Shown: positions 28,955 through 37,831, counted from the first letter of the stretch. The stretch: DNA of 64,000 nt from JAJRAN01 sp963827135 (GCA_963827135.1 CAWGZX010000006.1:62001-126000), one strand, 5' to 3'. A program made the numbers and translations. The notes: a model not told the origin generated them from the sequence alone.

Positions 28955-29029
28955 ATGATGTCGAAGCATACGGAAGCGTTCGAACGAGCGGACAGAGTCA
29001 CATGTCCATGTCTGGACAGGGGTGAGTGA
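28955..29029 (+). CDS. Possible 24-aa leader peptide/sORF
   Basis: An ATG-ATG start is preceded by an excellent ribosome-binding site (ggggggagg, about 5 nt upstream). The 24-codon ORF contains a CPC motif near its end and overlaps the GTG start of the next gene by 8 bases, an arrangement that suits translational coupling. There is no homology I can recognise, and it could be fortuitous. If the GT2 gene in fact uses this ribosome-binding site in some other way, the sORF would be spurious. Confidence 0.35.
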   Translation: MMSKHTEAFERADRVTCPCLDRGE

Positions 29030-29885
29030 GTTGTCACCATCCCGCAAGGTTGTAGTGATGATTCCGACTCTGAACGAGGAGCGCAGCCTCGGCAAGGTGA
29101 TCGACACCATCCCCATGAAAGAGTTCCATGAAAGAGGATTCCTGGTAGAGGTCATCGTGGTGGACGGCGCCTCGAAGGACAATACCCAGGAGGTCGCCCT
29201 GTCCAGAGGCGCAAGGGTCTACGTCCAGGAGGGCAAGGGCAAGGGGCTTGGCGTCAGGCAGGCCTTCTCTTTGAGTCACCCTCAGGAGGTGGTCCTCAAG
29301 GCATTGTCTGGTAAGGATGGCGCGGTCAGCGACCTTTACGTTCTATCCACCCTTCTGGATTCGCAATACCTGTTGATGCTTGATGGCGATGGCACGTACC
29401 CTAGCCGATACCTCGTCGACCTCGTGGACGCCTTGGAGGAGGGCAAGGACGTGGTCATGGGCTCGAGGTTCAGGGGCAAGATCATGCCCGGAGCGATGTC
29501 CAAGTTGAATTATATCGGCAACCTGGCGCTGAGCACCTCGGCATCATTCCTTTATATGCATCCATGCACCGATGTCTGCACCGGTCTGTGGGGATTCAGG
29601 TTGGACGCGATTCGAGCCATGGACCTAGACTCGGACAGGTTCGATCTGGAGGCGGAAATGTATGCGGTCTCGGTCCGTAACCACCTCAAGATAACCGAGA
29701 TCCCAATCGACTATTACCCCAGGGAGGGCGATTCCAAGCTCGTTCCTATAAACTCGGGGACCATGATCTTCCGGAAGCTGCTTCAGAGAAGGTTCATTTC
29801 TGCGGACGTGAAGAGGTTCTCCGGGGACCCTGAGACGGACATGGTGCGAATGAACGCCATGGTACGGCCCCGCGAAGAGCCTTGA
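29022..29885 (+). CDS. GT2 family polyprenyl-phosphate sugar transferase (DPM1/AglJ-like)
   Basis: Probably charges a dolichyl/polyprenyl phosphate with a sugar from a nucleotide donor. The 287-residue GT-A protein opens with KVVVMIPTLNEERSLGKVID, followed by VIVVDGASKDNT, the metal-binding LMLDGDGTYPS and the acceptor-side GLWGFRLDAIRAM, all typical of DPM1-like enzymes. There is no C-terminal membrane domain. The GTG start (29022) is the first in frame, with a ggggtga-like site; it overlaps a short upstream ORF. It is the first main gene of a seven-gene plus-strand operon running to 36192. Confidence 0.88.
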   Translation: MSELSPSRKVVVMIPTLNEERSLGKVIDTIPMKEFHERGFLVEVIVVDGASKDNTQEVALSRGARVYVQEGKGKGLGVRQAFSLSHPQEVVLKALSGKDGAVSDLYVLSTLLDSQYLLMLDGDGTYPSRYLVDLVDALEEGKDVVMGSRFRGKIMPGAMSKLNYIGNLALSTSASFLYMHPCTDVCTGLWGFRLDAIRAMDLDSDRFDLEAEMYAVSVRNHLKITEIPIDYYPREGDSKLVPINSGTMIFRKLLQRRFISADVKRFSGDPETDMVRMNAMVRPREEP

Positions 29886-29898
29886 GCTTGTGGTGCTG

Positions 29899-31109
29899 AT
29901 GCGAGTAGCCATCGCAACGCCCGAGTTCTTGCCCAATTGGGGGGGCATCGGAACCTATGTCACCTTGCTGGCCAAGGAGATGTCTGATGATGTTGAGCTG
30001 CATGTGATCACCCTGCGCCGCGGCTCCCTCTCCGACCTGACCCCCGAGACCAAGGAGATACTCGACCGCGTCCACGTCCACTATCTCGGCAGCGCCGAGG
30101 ACTTCTTCCTTTACAACAGCCAGTTCCAGATGGACATGCTCTTCAAGTTCAAAGCCCTCAAGGCGCAGCACAGGTTCGATCTGATGCATGCCAATCATGC
30201 CCAGATGCCGGACCTCTTCCTCCGCTTCCTGGACGCGGAGACGCCCAGCCTCACCACCGTGCACACCACCATCGACTCGCAGCGCATGGGGACGAGACGC
30301 TCCAAGATTCCGTTGAGGCGATTGGAGAGATCGGAGAAGATGACCTATCTCATGCTTCCAGCTTTGAAATTCCTGGAGCGGATGTACTTCGCCAAGGGTC
30401 AGCATGTAATCTTCGTCTCCGAGTTCATCCGGAGGCTATACTCCAAGATGTACCAATGCCCAAGGACTGGCGCATAGTGCATAACGGCGTCGATACCGAG
30501 ATGTTCCAACGCATGCCCCGTTCCGAGTGCATCTCCAAGTTCCCCAAATTGGACGGTCTGGATAACATGGTCCTCTTCTCCGGGCGGATGATCGCTCTGA
30601 AGGGCATCGACATGGCCATAAAGAGCCTGGCCCTGATTTACAAGGAAACCGATGCGACCATGGTCTTCGCCGGCGCCGGGAAGTTCGAGCCCTGGAAAGC
30701 CTTGCTGGACGAGCTAGGCGTACCGCGGGACCGCTACATGTTCCTCGGAGGAGTCCCCTACCTGGACATGCCCTATCTGTACAGCCTGGCCGACGCCTTC
30801 GTGCTCCCCAGCTACTCGGAGAGCTTCCCAATGACGGTGCTTGAGGCCATGGCCTGCCGGGTGCCGGTCATCGCCACCGACGTCGGCGGCATACCGGAGA
30901 TGATCGACAGCAACCGCAACGGCCTGCTTTTCCAGCCTGGCGATCCTCGGAGCCTGGCCACGAGCCTGCTCAAGATAATCGGGGACCGTAAGTTCGCCTC
31001 CCGGCTCGCCGAGAACGCCCGGGCCAAGGTGTGCGCCGAGCTATCCGCCACCAAAATGGCTTCTAGTACCGCGGAGATGTACCGGAGGGTCCTGGAGGTG
31101 CGCTCCTGA
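29899..31109 (+). pseudogene. GT4 family glycosyltransferase, one frameshift
   Basis: GT-B glycosyltransferase in two frames. The N-terminal part (RVAIATPEFLPNWGGIGTYV) runs from ATG 29899 to the TAG at 30477; the C-terminal part, in the next frame, begins PKDWRIVHNGVD and has MVLFSGRMIALKGID and the donor-site motif LPSYSESFPMTVLEAMACRVPVI, to 31109. The break is near 30452-30456 (SKMYQ then PKDWR), where one missing base would restore a normal ~404-residue enzyme. The flanking genes are intact and tightly packed, so a sequence error is as likely as a real mutation here. GTG 29890 and 29893 are alternative starts. Confidence 0.8.
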
Positions 31110-32542
31110 GGATACTGTTAGCGAACCCACCGCGTTTCGAAGGCATCCCGGTCATCAGGGAGGAGAGGTGCGAGATAACCGAGAGGTACTCCATACTCGA
31201 GCCGTACAGCCTGCTGCAGATGGGCGCCCTGCTCAAAGGCCAGGGGCACCAGGTGGACCTCATCGATCTGAACGGGTTCGACCTAGGGTGGAAGGAGCTC
31301 GAAGCCAGGCTCGGAGATTTCAGGCCTGAGGCGGTCCTGTTCCGGTTCACCCCGACAACCTTCGACCACGACATGCGTACCGCCTCGATCGCCAAGGCCT
31401 CGATTCCTGGCGTCAGGACCATTGGGGTGTGCTGGACGCTTAGGACCCTCGCCAGGGAGGTGATGAGCCAAGTCCCTGACCTGGACCTGTACATCCGCCA
31501 GGAGTACGAGGTGGTCGCGCCCGAGCTGGCTCGTGCCCTGGAGGATTCCCTGCCTCTCGGCTCGGTGCCTGGGATAGCGTACCGCAAGGGCGGAGACATA
31601 ACGGTCAACCCCGACGCCAAGCCGCTGGAGGACTACGACTCGCTGCCCATCCCGGCCTTCGAGCTCCTGCCCTCGCTCGAGCCATACTTCGTGACCGCCC
31701 CCGCCGGACGGCCTTATACGATACTCTATACCAGCAAGGGCTGCCCCTTCAAATGCTCCTTCTGCACCGTGGCCGGGACCAAGTGGAGGCCGAAGTCCGC
31801 GGAGAAGACCATGGAGGAGCTTCGGTACCTGAAGTCCAACTACAAGATCCGCACTGTCTCCTTCTTCGACGAGACCTTCACCTTGGACAAGAAGAGAGTG
31901 CTCCGGCTTTGCGATTCGCTGATTTCCGAGGACCTGGACATAAGGTGGTACTGCAACACCCGCGCTCACCTTGTGGACCTTGACCTGCTCAAGAGGATGC
32001 GCCAGGCCGGATGCCGGGGCATCTCCTACGGCATCGAGTCCGGGAGCCAGTCGATCCTGGACCACGCGGACAAGTGCGTGACCGTGGACCAGGCTCGCAA
32101 CGCCATCGCCTGGGCCAGGCAGGCGAGGATCAAGACCTTCGCCTCCTTCATCCTCGGCCTGCCCGGGGAGACTTGGGACACGGTGCACGAGACCATCGAC
32201 TTCGTAAGGCAGACCATGCCCACCAGCGCCGAGTTCAATGTCGCCGTCCCCTATCCAGGCACCAAGCTGTATGAGATGGTGTACGGCGAGGGCCATGCGG
32301 TGGCGGTGGACTTCCGTAAGCTTTACCAGGACGACGCGGTGGTCGGGACGGAGGCGCTAACTCCCGCCGACCTCAACCAAGCCAGGAATCTGGCCTACCG
32401 CTCGTTATACTTCAACCCGCGCTGGTGGTTCCGCAACATCGGCCACGTGCTCAAGGAGCCGGAGGACATCGACCTCGCCACCAGGTACGCCACCAAGGCG
32501 CTCCGCAACTACTTGGTGCATCGGATGAAGCACGCTCATTGA
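31106..32542 (+). CDS. B12-binding-domain radical SAM protein I
   Basis: About 478 residues: an N-terminal cobalamin-binding-type Rossmann domain (residues ~1-150), then a radical SAM barrel with the cluster motif CPFKCSFC (CxxxCxxC) and SAM-binding stretches SFFDETFTLD and GISYGIESGSQSIL. Class B members of this family methylate unactivated carbons; others cyclise or rearrange. The coding sequence clearly starts before ATG 31220, as RILLANPPRFEGIPV, and the only plausible start in place is CTG 31106, six bases after ggaggtg and overlapping the previous stop (CTGA). Situated among glycosyltransferases, it may methylate a glycan or membrane-lipid headgroup; the substrate is unknown. Confidence 0.85.
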   Translation: MRILLANPPRFEGIPVIREERCEITERYSILEPYSLLQMGALLKGQGHQVDLIDLNGFDLGWKELEARLGDFRPEAVLFRFTPTTFDHDMRTASIAKASIPGVRTIGVCWTLRTLAREVMSQVPDLDLYIRQEYEVVAPELARALEDSLPLGSVPGIAYRKGGDITVNPDAKPLEDYDSLPIPAFELLPSLEPYFVTAPAGRPYTILYTSKGCPFKCSFCTVAGTKWRPKSAEKTMEELRYLKSNYKIRTVSFFDETFTLDKKRVLRLCDSLISEDLDIRWYCNTRAHLVDLDLLKRMRQAGCRGISYGIESGSQSILDHADKCVTVDQARNAIAWARQARIKTFASFILGLPGETWDTVHETIDFVRQTMPTSAEFNVAVPYPGTKLYEMVYGEGHAVAVDFRKLYQDDAVVGTEALTPADLNQARNLAYRSLYFNPRWWFRNIGHVLKEPEDIDLATRYATKALRNYLVHRMKHAH

Positions 32543-32550
32543 GGTGGGAA

Positions 32551-33729
32551 ATGGAGACCAAGCGCATCGTGATGACCTCCACCTTCTACCCTCCCTATCA
32601 TCTGGGAGGCGACGCCACTCACGTCAAGGCATTGAAGGCCGAGCTCGAGAAGGAGGGGCACGAGGTCCACGTCCTGCACAGCCTGGACGCCTTCAGCCTT
32701 AAGAAGGGCGGCATTGGGGACTTTAAGCCAGCCCCTGGAGTTCATGCCGTCCAGAGCGGCATGGGGAAGTGGTCGGCCGTCACCACCTATCTTACTGGCC
32801 GCAACCGAGCCGCGGAGAGGGAGCTGGAACAGCTGATCAAGGAGGTCGGACCGGACTGGGTGCATCATCACAACGTCTCCCTCCTCGGCGCCGGGATATT
32901 GAAAAAAAGGGGCGTGCCCTCGGTCTACACCGCCCACGATTACTGGCTCGCCTGCCCGCGCAGCGACCTGATGTTCCTGGGGAAGGAGACCTGCGTCCGA
33001 CAGCGCTGCACCTACTGCTCCCTGTCCACAAGGAGGCCGCCCCAGCTCTGGCGCGGCGGGGGAATGGGACGTGCGTTGCGGTCGATCGACCTATTCATCG
33101 CCCCGTCCAGATTCATGGCCGACAGGTTGCGCAGCTTCCTCGGCATCGAGGCCAAGGTCCTGCCCAATTTCGCCGCCGCGCCCGACCTCCCTCGAGAGAG
33201 GCTCGAGGGGCACTTCTCCTTCGTGGGGGTCCTGGAAAGGAACAAGGGCCTGGACATCCTGTTGAAAGCCTTCGAGGACGAGAGGGTCAGAGCAGGATTG
33301 CATGTGATGGGCCGGGGGAGCCTTGAGCCCCTGGTAAGGGAGGCAGAGAGGACTTCTGGAGGGCGCATCGCTTACAAGGGATTCCTGGAAGGCGGGGCGC
33401 TGTGGAGAGAGGTGGCGAGCTCCCAGGCGCTGGTATGCCCTTCCACGGGGAACGAGAACTCGCCTCTGGCATGCATCGAGGCCTTAGCGCTAGGAGTCCC
33501 CTTGGTCGTATCCCCTAGGGGCGGCCTGCCGGAACTGATCGGGCCTCCGGAGTGCGGCGTCATCGCCGAGCTCGATCCAAGCTCTTTGGTCGGGGCATTG
33601 TCAAGGCTCTCCGACCCGATTTTCAGGAATCGACTGGCGGAGAGTGCTTTTATGAGATATCAGGAAAATCATCGGCCCGATGTATATGTGGAGAACTATC
33701 TGCGATTATGCGGGGCGATGATGGGTTGA
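32551..33729 (+). CDS. GT4 family glycosyltransferase
   Basis: A 392-residue GT-B enzyme. The N-terminus, METKRIVMTSTFYPPYHLGGDATHV, has the Pro-Pro-Gly-Gly acceptor-loop motif; the C-terminal domain has FSFVGVLERNKGLDILL and the donor region PSTGNENSPLACIEALALGVPLVV. A Cys cluster (CVRQRCTYC near residue 150) resembles the small insertion seen in some archaeal and bacterial GT4 proteins and might bind metal. The start is ATG 32551 with a gaggtggga site; an upstream in-frame start at 32425 would overlap the radical SAM gene without reason. Operon position is between two radical SAM genes. Confidence 0.88.
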   Translation: METKRIVMTSTFYPPYHLGGDATHVKALKAELEKEGHEVHVLHSLDAFSLKKGGIGDFKPAPGVHAVQSGMGKWSAVTTYLTGRNRAAERELEQLIKEVGPDWVHHHNVSLLGAGILKKRGVPSVYTAHDYWLACPRSDLMFLGKETCVRQRCTYCSLSTRRPPQLWRGGGMGRALRSIDLFIAPSRFMADRLRSFLGIEAKVLPNFAAAPDLPRERLEGHFSFVGVLERNKGLDILLKAFEDERVRAGLHVMGRGSLEPLVREAERTSGGRIAYKGFLEGGALWREVASSQALVCPSTGNENSPLACIEALALGVPLVVSPRGGLPELIGPPECGVIAELDPSSLVGALSRLSDPIFRNRLAESAFMRYQENHRPDVYVENYLRLCGAMMG

Positions 33730-35111
33730 GGCAGCTCAAAGTAGCGCTGGTCAACGCTGGCTTCGAGAAAGGGGAGCCAGGGATAATCGTCAGCCCGCCC
33801 TTGGGCATAATGTGCATAGGAGCATATCTGCGCCAGAACGGCTTCGAGGTGAGGCTGTTCGACTGGAGCGGGGAGGACCTTTCCGAGGGCTTGCTCGAGC
33901 AGCTCAAGGGGTTCGGCCCGGACATTGTCGGCCTCACGGTGATCATGGGCACGAGCATCATCCGCTCCAAGAGGATAAGCTCCTGGGCCAAGGGCCTGGG
34001 GGCCAAGGTGGTCTGGGGCGGGCCCCTGCCCTCCGTGCTCAGCGAGATGTGCCTCCTCCAAGCACCGGTGGACTACCTGGTCGTGGGGGAGGGGGAGGAG
34101 ACCATGCTCGAGCTGTGCCGATCCCTGCAAGAGGGCAAGCCCACCGAGGATATATCGGGGCTTTGCTACAACCAGGACGGCAGGGCGGTAAGGAACGGGC
34201 CGCGCAAGCGCATCCTCGACCTCGACCCGCTGCCCATGCCCTGGTGGGAGGGCGTCATGCCCCTGGACAAGTACCTCATACCCATCTACGGCAGGACCGC
34301 CATCCCCTTCGTGTCCAGCAGAGGGTGCCCGGGCGCCTGCAGCTTCTGCTATACCAAGGTCATGTGGGGTTACAAATGGACCTCGAGGTCGGCCTCCAAG
34401 GTGGTCGACGAGATACAACACGTGCAGGGGCTGGACCCGAGGATCGATGGCATCATTTTCGACGACGACCTCTTCGCTGGGGACGTGGGCAGGATACTTG
34501 AGTTCTGCGAGGAGCTCAAGGCCAGGGGCTTGGACATAGCCTGGAACTGCGAGATCCGTGCCAAGGACATCAAGCCCCCGCTGGTCAAGACCATGAAGGG
34601 GGCGGGCTGCGCTGAGCTCATGATCGGTGTCGAGACCGGCTCGGACCGCCTGCTGTCCTTCATACTCAAGGGAGTGAGGAAGGAGCAGATCGTCGAGGCC
34701 TTCCGGGTGACCCACGAGGCGGGGATGATGGCCAACGCCATGCTGATGGTGGGCATCCCGGGTGAGACCATGGAGGATTTCCAGCAGACCGTGGACATGC
34801 TCGAAATGCTTAAGGCCGATGGGTATTACTGGAGCATGTACCTCCCTGGACCGGGGACGGCAATGCTGCAGACGGCCAAGGAGCACGGTTTCAAGGAGCC
34901 CACGACCCTCGAGGGATGGGCCACGCTCTTCGGGTATGACGTATCAGCCTATCCAAGCCGGAGCTTGAGCCATGTTCCGTATGAGAATGTCAAGGCCCTG
35001 ATCGACAAGGAGACCAAGCGGGTCAAGTACCGCGCCTATCGCCGGGCGATCAAGAAGGACCCGCTGGGGGCGATCTCGCGGGGCGTGCGGGGCAAGGTCA
35101 AGGGCGGCTAG
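33708..35111 (+). CDS. B12-binding-domain radical SAM protein II
   Basis: About 467 residues with the same plan as the gene at 31106: an N-terminal B12-binding-type domain (LKVALVNAGFEKGE, PPLGIMCIGAYLRQNG), then a radical SAM domain with SRGCPGACSFC (cluster cysteines) and MIGVETGSDRLL. It starts at ATG 33708, overlapping the preceding gene by 22 bp, or TTG 33726; an ORF start at 33552 would add sequence from the wrong frame of that gene. The two radical SAM proteins are related but not close. GDGT ring synthases and carbon methylases belong to the same broad family, so lipid or glycan modification are both possible. Confidence 0.85.
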   Translation: MRGDDGLRQLKVALVNAGFEKGEPGIIVSPPLGIMCIGAYLRQNGFEVRLFDWSGEDLSEGLLEQLKGFGPDIVGLTVIMGTSIIRSKRISSWAKGLGAKVVWGGPLPSVLSEMCLLQAPVDYLVVGEGEETMLELCRSLQEGKPTEDISGLCYNQDGRAVRNGPRKRILDLDPLPMPWWEGVMPLDKYLIPIYGRTAIPFVSSRGCPGACSFCYTKVMWGYKWTSRSASKVVDEIQHVQGLDPRIDGIIFDDDLFAGDVGRILEFCEELKARGLDIAWNCEIRAKDIKPPLVKTMKGAGCAELMIGVETGSDRLLSFILKGVRKEQIVEAFRVTHEAGMMANAMLMVGIPGETMEDFQQTVDMLEMLKADGYYWSMYLPGPGTAMLQTAKEHGFKEPTTLEGWATLFGYDVSAYPSRSLSHVPYENVKALIDKETKRVKYRAYRRAIKKDPLGAISRGVRGKVKGG

Positions 35112-35118
35112 GGGGAAG

Positions 35119-36192
35119 ATGACCACCAAGTCAGAGGTCGTGACCAAGCTCGGGGACCTGCTACCGCTCCAGCGCGAGTGGGAGGAGCTCCGGATAAAGA
35201 GCAGGGCGACGGTCCTCACCTCCCCCTGGTGGACATGCATCTGGCTCAAGCACTTCCAAAGCCAGGCGCCCTCCAAGGTGCTGATCCAATGGGAGGGCGA
35301 GGAGATGGTGGGGCTGGCTCCTCTGGTCGCGTATCGCTCGAGCTTCAAGGGCTATCCCATCACCTACCTCTGCATGGCCGGCAACTTCGGGGAGACCTCG
35401 GAGTACTATGACCTGGAGTTCCTCCACAGCCAAGGGACCGAGGCCGCCGCCGAAGCGCTTGTCTCCGGCATCAAGGGCATCCGCTGGAACCTCATGCAGC
35501 TGAGGAACCTGCGCTGGAACCCCATGGCACAGGCCTTCTTCGCCCAGGCGTCCCAAGCATGGCAATGCGAGGACCAGCTATACCACGCTGGCCCGTACGT
35601 CACCTTGGAACCGTCGAGACCGGTGCTGGACGGATTCGAAGGCCGCGCGGGAAAGAAGGTCAAGCAACTGGTCGAGTCGCTCGAGAGGGAGAGGCGCCTC
35701 GAGCTGAGGACCATCGAATCCAGTGATGAGGTCGCAGGATCCATCGACACGTACATCGAGCAGCATAAGGAGCGCTGGGCCTCCAAGGGGGGGAGCATCT
35801 TCCATGAGAAGAGCCAGAGCGGTTTCCTCAAGGAGGTGGCGGCGAGAGGCGTCGAGGAGGGCGCGGTGGTGGTATACGAGGTGCGCATCGACGGCGAGGT
35901 CGCCTCCCAACAGATCTGCGTCAGGGACGGATGCTCGCTGCGCATGTGGAAGATCGGCATGAACGACAGGTTCAAGGCCTACATCCCTGGCTACCTCTCC
36001 GTGTACTTCGGCATGCTGGAGGCGCAGAAGGACGGCTTCACCGAGTACGACCTAGGTCCAGGTGAGGATGCGTACAAGTATAAGGTTGGAGGCGTGGACC
36101 GGCACACCCACAACATCCAAGGTAAGCGGGGCATGGTCGACCTGGTCTCCAAGGCCTCGCGCCTGCCAGGGATGCGCAAGCTGACCAAATGA
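35119..36192 (+). CDS. GNAT-fold acyltransferase of the CelD/BcsL (FemAB-like) family
   Basis: A 357-residue protein with tandem GNAT-like halves, typical of the CelD/BcsL family, which transfers acyl or aminoacyl groups in extracellular polysaccharide synthesis. Visible family features are the N-terminal LQREWEELRIKSRATVLTSPWWTC (W-x2-L and aromatic motif), the middle KKVKQLVESLERER, and the C-terminal GEVASQQICVRDG and YDLGPGEDAYKYKVG. It is the last gene of the glycan operon (7 bp after the second radical SAM gene) and probably acylates the same surface product. The donor and acceptor are unknown. Confidence 0.85.
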   Translation: MTTKSEVVTKLGDLLPLQREWEELRIKSRATVLTSPWWTCIWLKHFQSQAPSKVLIQWEGEEMVGLAPLVAYRSSFKGYPITYLCMAGNFGETSEYYDLEFLHSQGTEAAAEALVSGIKGIRWNLMQLRNLRWNPMAQAFFAQASQAWQCEDQLYHAGPYVTLEPSRPVLDGFEGRAGKKVKQLVESLERERRLELRTIESSDEVAGSIDTYIEQHKERWASKGGSIFHEKSQSGFLKEVAARGVEEGAVVVYEVRIDGEVASQQICVRDGCSLRMWKIGMNDRFKAYIPGYLSVYFGMLEAQKDGFTEYDLGPGEDAYKYKVGGVDRHTHNIQGKRGMVDLVSKASRLPGMRKLTK

Positions 36193-36225
36193 TTCGTTCT
36201 CAGGATTGAGCGTTGAAGAGGGAGC

Positions 36226-36921
36226 TCAGAGCTCGGCGCCGGCGTGCACCTCTATGCCCTTCTGCCCGATCGAATACGGAGTTATGCGGCGCGAGTGCTT
36301 GATGCGGCGCATCTTGACCACCCTGATCGTCAAGGTCATCTCGTTCTTGTCCTTGACCTCCACATAGCGCAGCGCGATCACGCCGTCGGCGACATATTCG
36401 GCCAGACCATCGCGGGTGGCCAGAGGGTTCTCGTCGCTGACCTCGGCGGTCATCAGGCAGGTGGCGCTGGTCCTCTTCACCAGCTGGGAGAGGTTGAAGA
36501 GGTTGACCCTCTTGTCGTGGTCGCTGTCGTAGAGCATGTTGAGCAGCGAGACCGAATCGAAGACGATCCTCGTCGCCCCGAAGGACTTGATGAAATCGGG
36601 CAGCTCGCTCTTGATCCGGGTGATGGTGGTCTTGGCGTCGGTGGGCTCCAGCTTGATGATCACCAGCCGCTTGGCGTCCATGTGCGGCTTCAGGTCCCAG
36701 CCGAAGGCCTGCGCGTCCTCGAGGATGGACCGGTCGTCCTCCTCCAGCGATATGTAGATGCCCTTCTCCCCCTGCTTCAGCCCTTGGTTCAGGAACTGGA
36801 GCCCGAAGGTCGTCTTCCCAGTACCGAAGGAGCCCATGACCACGACGGTGTGGCCTTTGGGCAGCCCGCCCTCCAACATCTCGTCCAGGCCGTCGATGCC
36901 CGTCTTGACCCTGTCAACCAT
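36226..36921 (-). CDS. KaiC-domain RecA-superfamily ATPase (catalytically complete)
   Basis: A single KaiC domain of 231 residues: TGIDGLDEMLEGGLPKGHT, Walker A GSFGTGKTT, EEDDRSI, and a Walker B-like IVFDSVS. Single-domain archaeal KaiC proteins are thought to act in signalling or DNA-related regulation; their partners are mostly unknown. Its start is two bases after the stop of a related gene whose Walker A is degenerate, so the two are cotranscribed and probably form a hetero-oligomer in which this subunit hydrolyses ATP (inference). Confidence 0.88.
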   Translation of the reverse strand: MVDRVKTGIDGLDEMLEGGLPKGHTVVVMGSFGTGKTTFGLQFLNQGLKQGEKGIYISLEEDDRSILEDAQAFGWDLKPHMDAKRLVIIKLEPTDAKTTITRIKSELPDFIKSFGATRIVFDSVSLLNMLYDSDHDKRVNLFNLSQLVKRTSATCLMTAEVSDENPLATRDGLAEYVADGVIALRYVEVKDKNEMTLTIRVVKMRRIKHSRRITPYSIGQKGIEVHAGAEL

Positions 36922-36923
36922 GG

Positions 36924-37769
36924 CTATCCCACCCTTTCGGTATCTATGACCACTAGCCCGCTCTCCGATGTCACCACCGTGGCGAACCGGGCGATCCTCT
37001 CCTTGTCAAGGTGCGGCAGGATGCTCATGAACTTTTCCACGTACATGTACCTCTGCCGCTTGGAGCTCATCGCGAACTTGCTCCATTCGAAGCTCAGCGC
37101 CCCGTCCACCGAGTCCATGATCATGCGCTGCCTCCTCTCGTCGGTGATGTCCCGGGTGAGGATGAGGTAAACGATCCCGTTCCATTGCTTGGCGATCCTG
37201 GTCATGCCCCGAAGCACCTGCACCAGGTCGGTGATCTCGATGTTCGCGCTCACCGCTAGGTCCGTCAGGGAGTCTATGATCACCAAGGAGTTGGGCGCGT
37301 TCTCATCCATGAAGTTGACCAGCGCCTCGAGGACGTTGTCCTCGTTCGGGGGGAGGAAGATGGAGGAGGCATCCCCGCCCCAGCTCTTCGGAACCAGGGT
37401 CTTCCTGAAGTAGATGCCAGAGAAGTCCTTGAAGATGACGTTGCGCTCGAACGACTCGTAGAAGTCGTTGTTGAAGGAGACCTTGATCTCCTGGAGGATG
37501 TCCTCCTTGGAGCGGGAGAAGGTGATGTAGCATATCTTCTGCGGGATCAGGCCCTCCCTGGCCGCGTGCCCGAGGAAATAGGTGGTGCTCTCCGGGTGCT
37601 CCTTCACCAGCGCCAGCTTGGCAGCCGATGTATAGGCGAACTCGACCTGGCCAGCGCCCAGGTCTCCTAAGAGAAGTACGGTCGAGCCGATGGGCAGCCC
37701 GCCCTTGATGATCGAGTCGAAGTCCGCAACGCCCGTCGGTATCCGGTTAACTGGAGCACCTTGCCTCAT
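36924..37769 (-). CDS. KaiC-like RecA-fold protein with degenerate Walker A
   Basis: A 281-residue protein that aligns with KaiC domains (PTGVADFDSIIKGGLPIGSTVLLLG) and retains a Walker B-like LVIIDSLTDL, but its P-loop reads GDLGAGQVE, replacing the essential Lys-Thr with Gln-Val. It is therefore unlikely to hydrolyse ATP. It lies directly upstream of an intact KaiC gene on the same strand (2-bp gap). A regulatory or structural subunit is the natural inference. A TATA-like tttatta near 37790 lies upstream. Confidence 0.8.
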   Translation of the reverse strand: MRQGAPVNRIPTGVADFDSIIKGGLPIGSTVLLLGDLGAGQVEFAYTSAAKLALVKEHPESTTYFLGHAAREGLIPQKICYITFSRSKEDILQEIKVSFNNDFYESFERNVIFKDFSGIYFRKTLVPKSWGGDASSIFLPPNEDNVLEALVNFMDENAPNSLVIIDSLTDLAVSANIEITDLVQVLRGMTRIAKQWNGIVYLILTRDITDERRQRMIMDSVDGALSFEWSKFAMSSKRQRYMYVEKFMSILPHLDKERIARFATVVTSESGLVVIDTERVG

Positions 37770-37831
37770 CTAGCGCATCCATCCCGACGGTTTATTATCA
37801 TCTTCGAATAAAATAGTTCGCTTTGGCATCT

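Noticed and set aside
31283..32296. A 337-codon antisense open frame opposite the first radical SAM gene
   Set aside because: No recognisable motif, and the sense strand carries the CPFKCSFC cluster site.
33696..34886. A 396-codon antisense open frame opposite the second B12-radical SAM gene
   Set aside because: Composition is His/Leu/Gly-rich with no family motifs; it mirrors a well-supported radical SAM gene, a common effect in G+C-rich DNA.
36244..37170. A 308-codon plus-strand frame across both KaiC genes
   Set aside because: It spans two genes on the other strand and has shadow-like composition.
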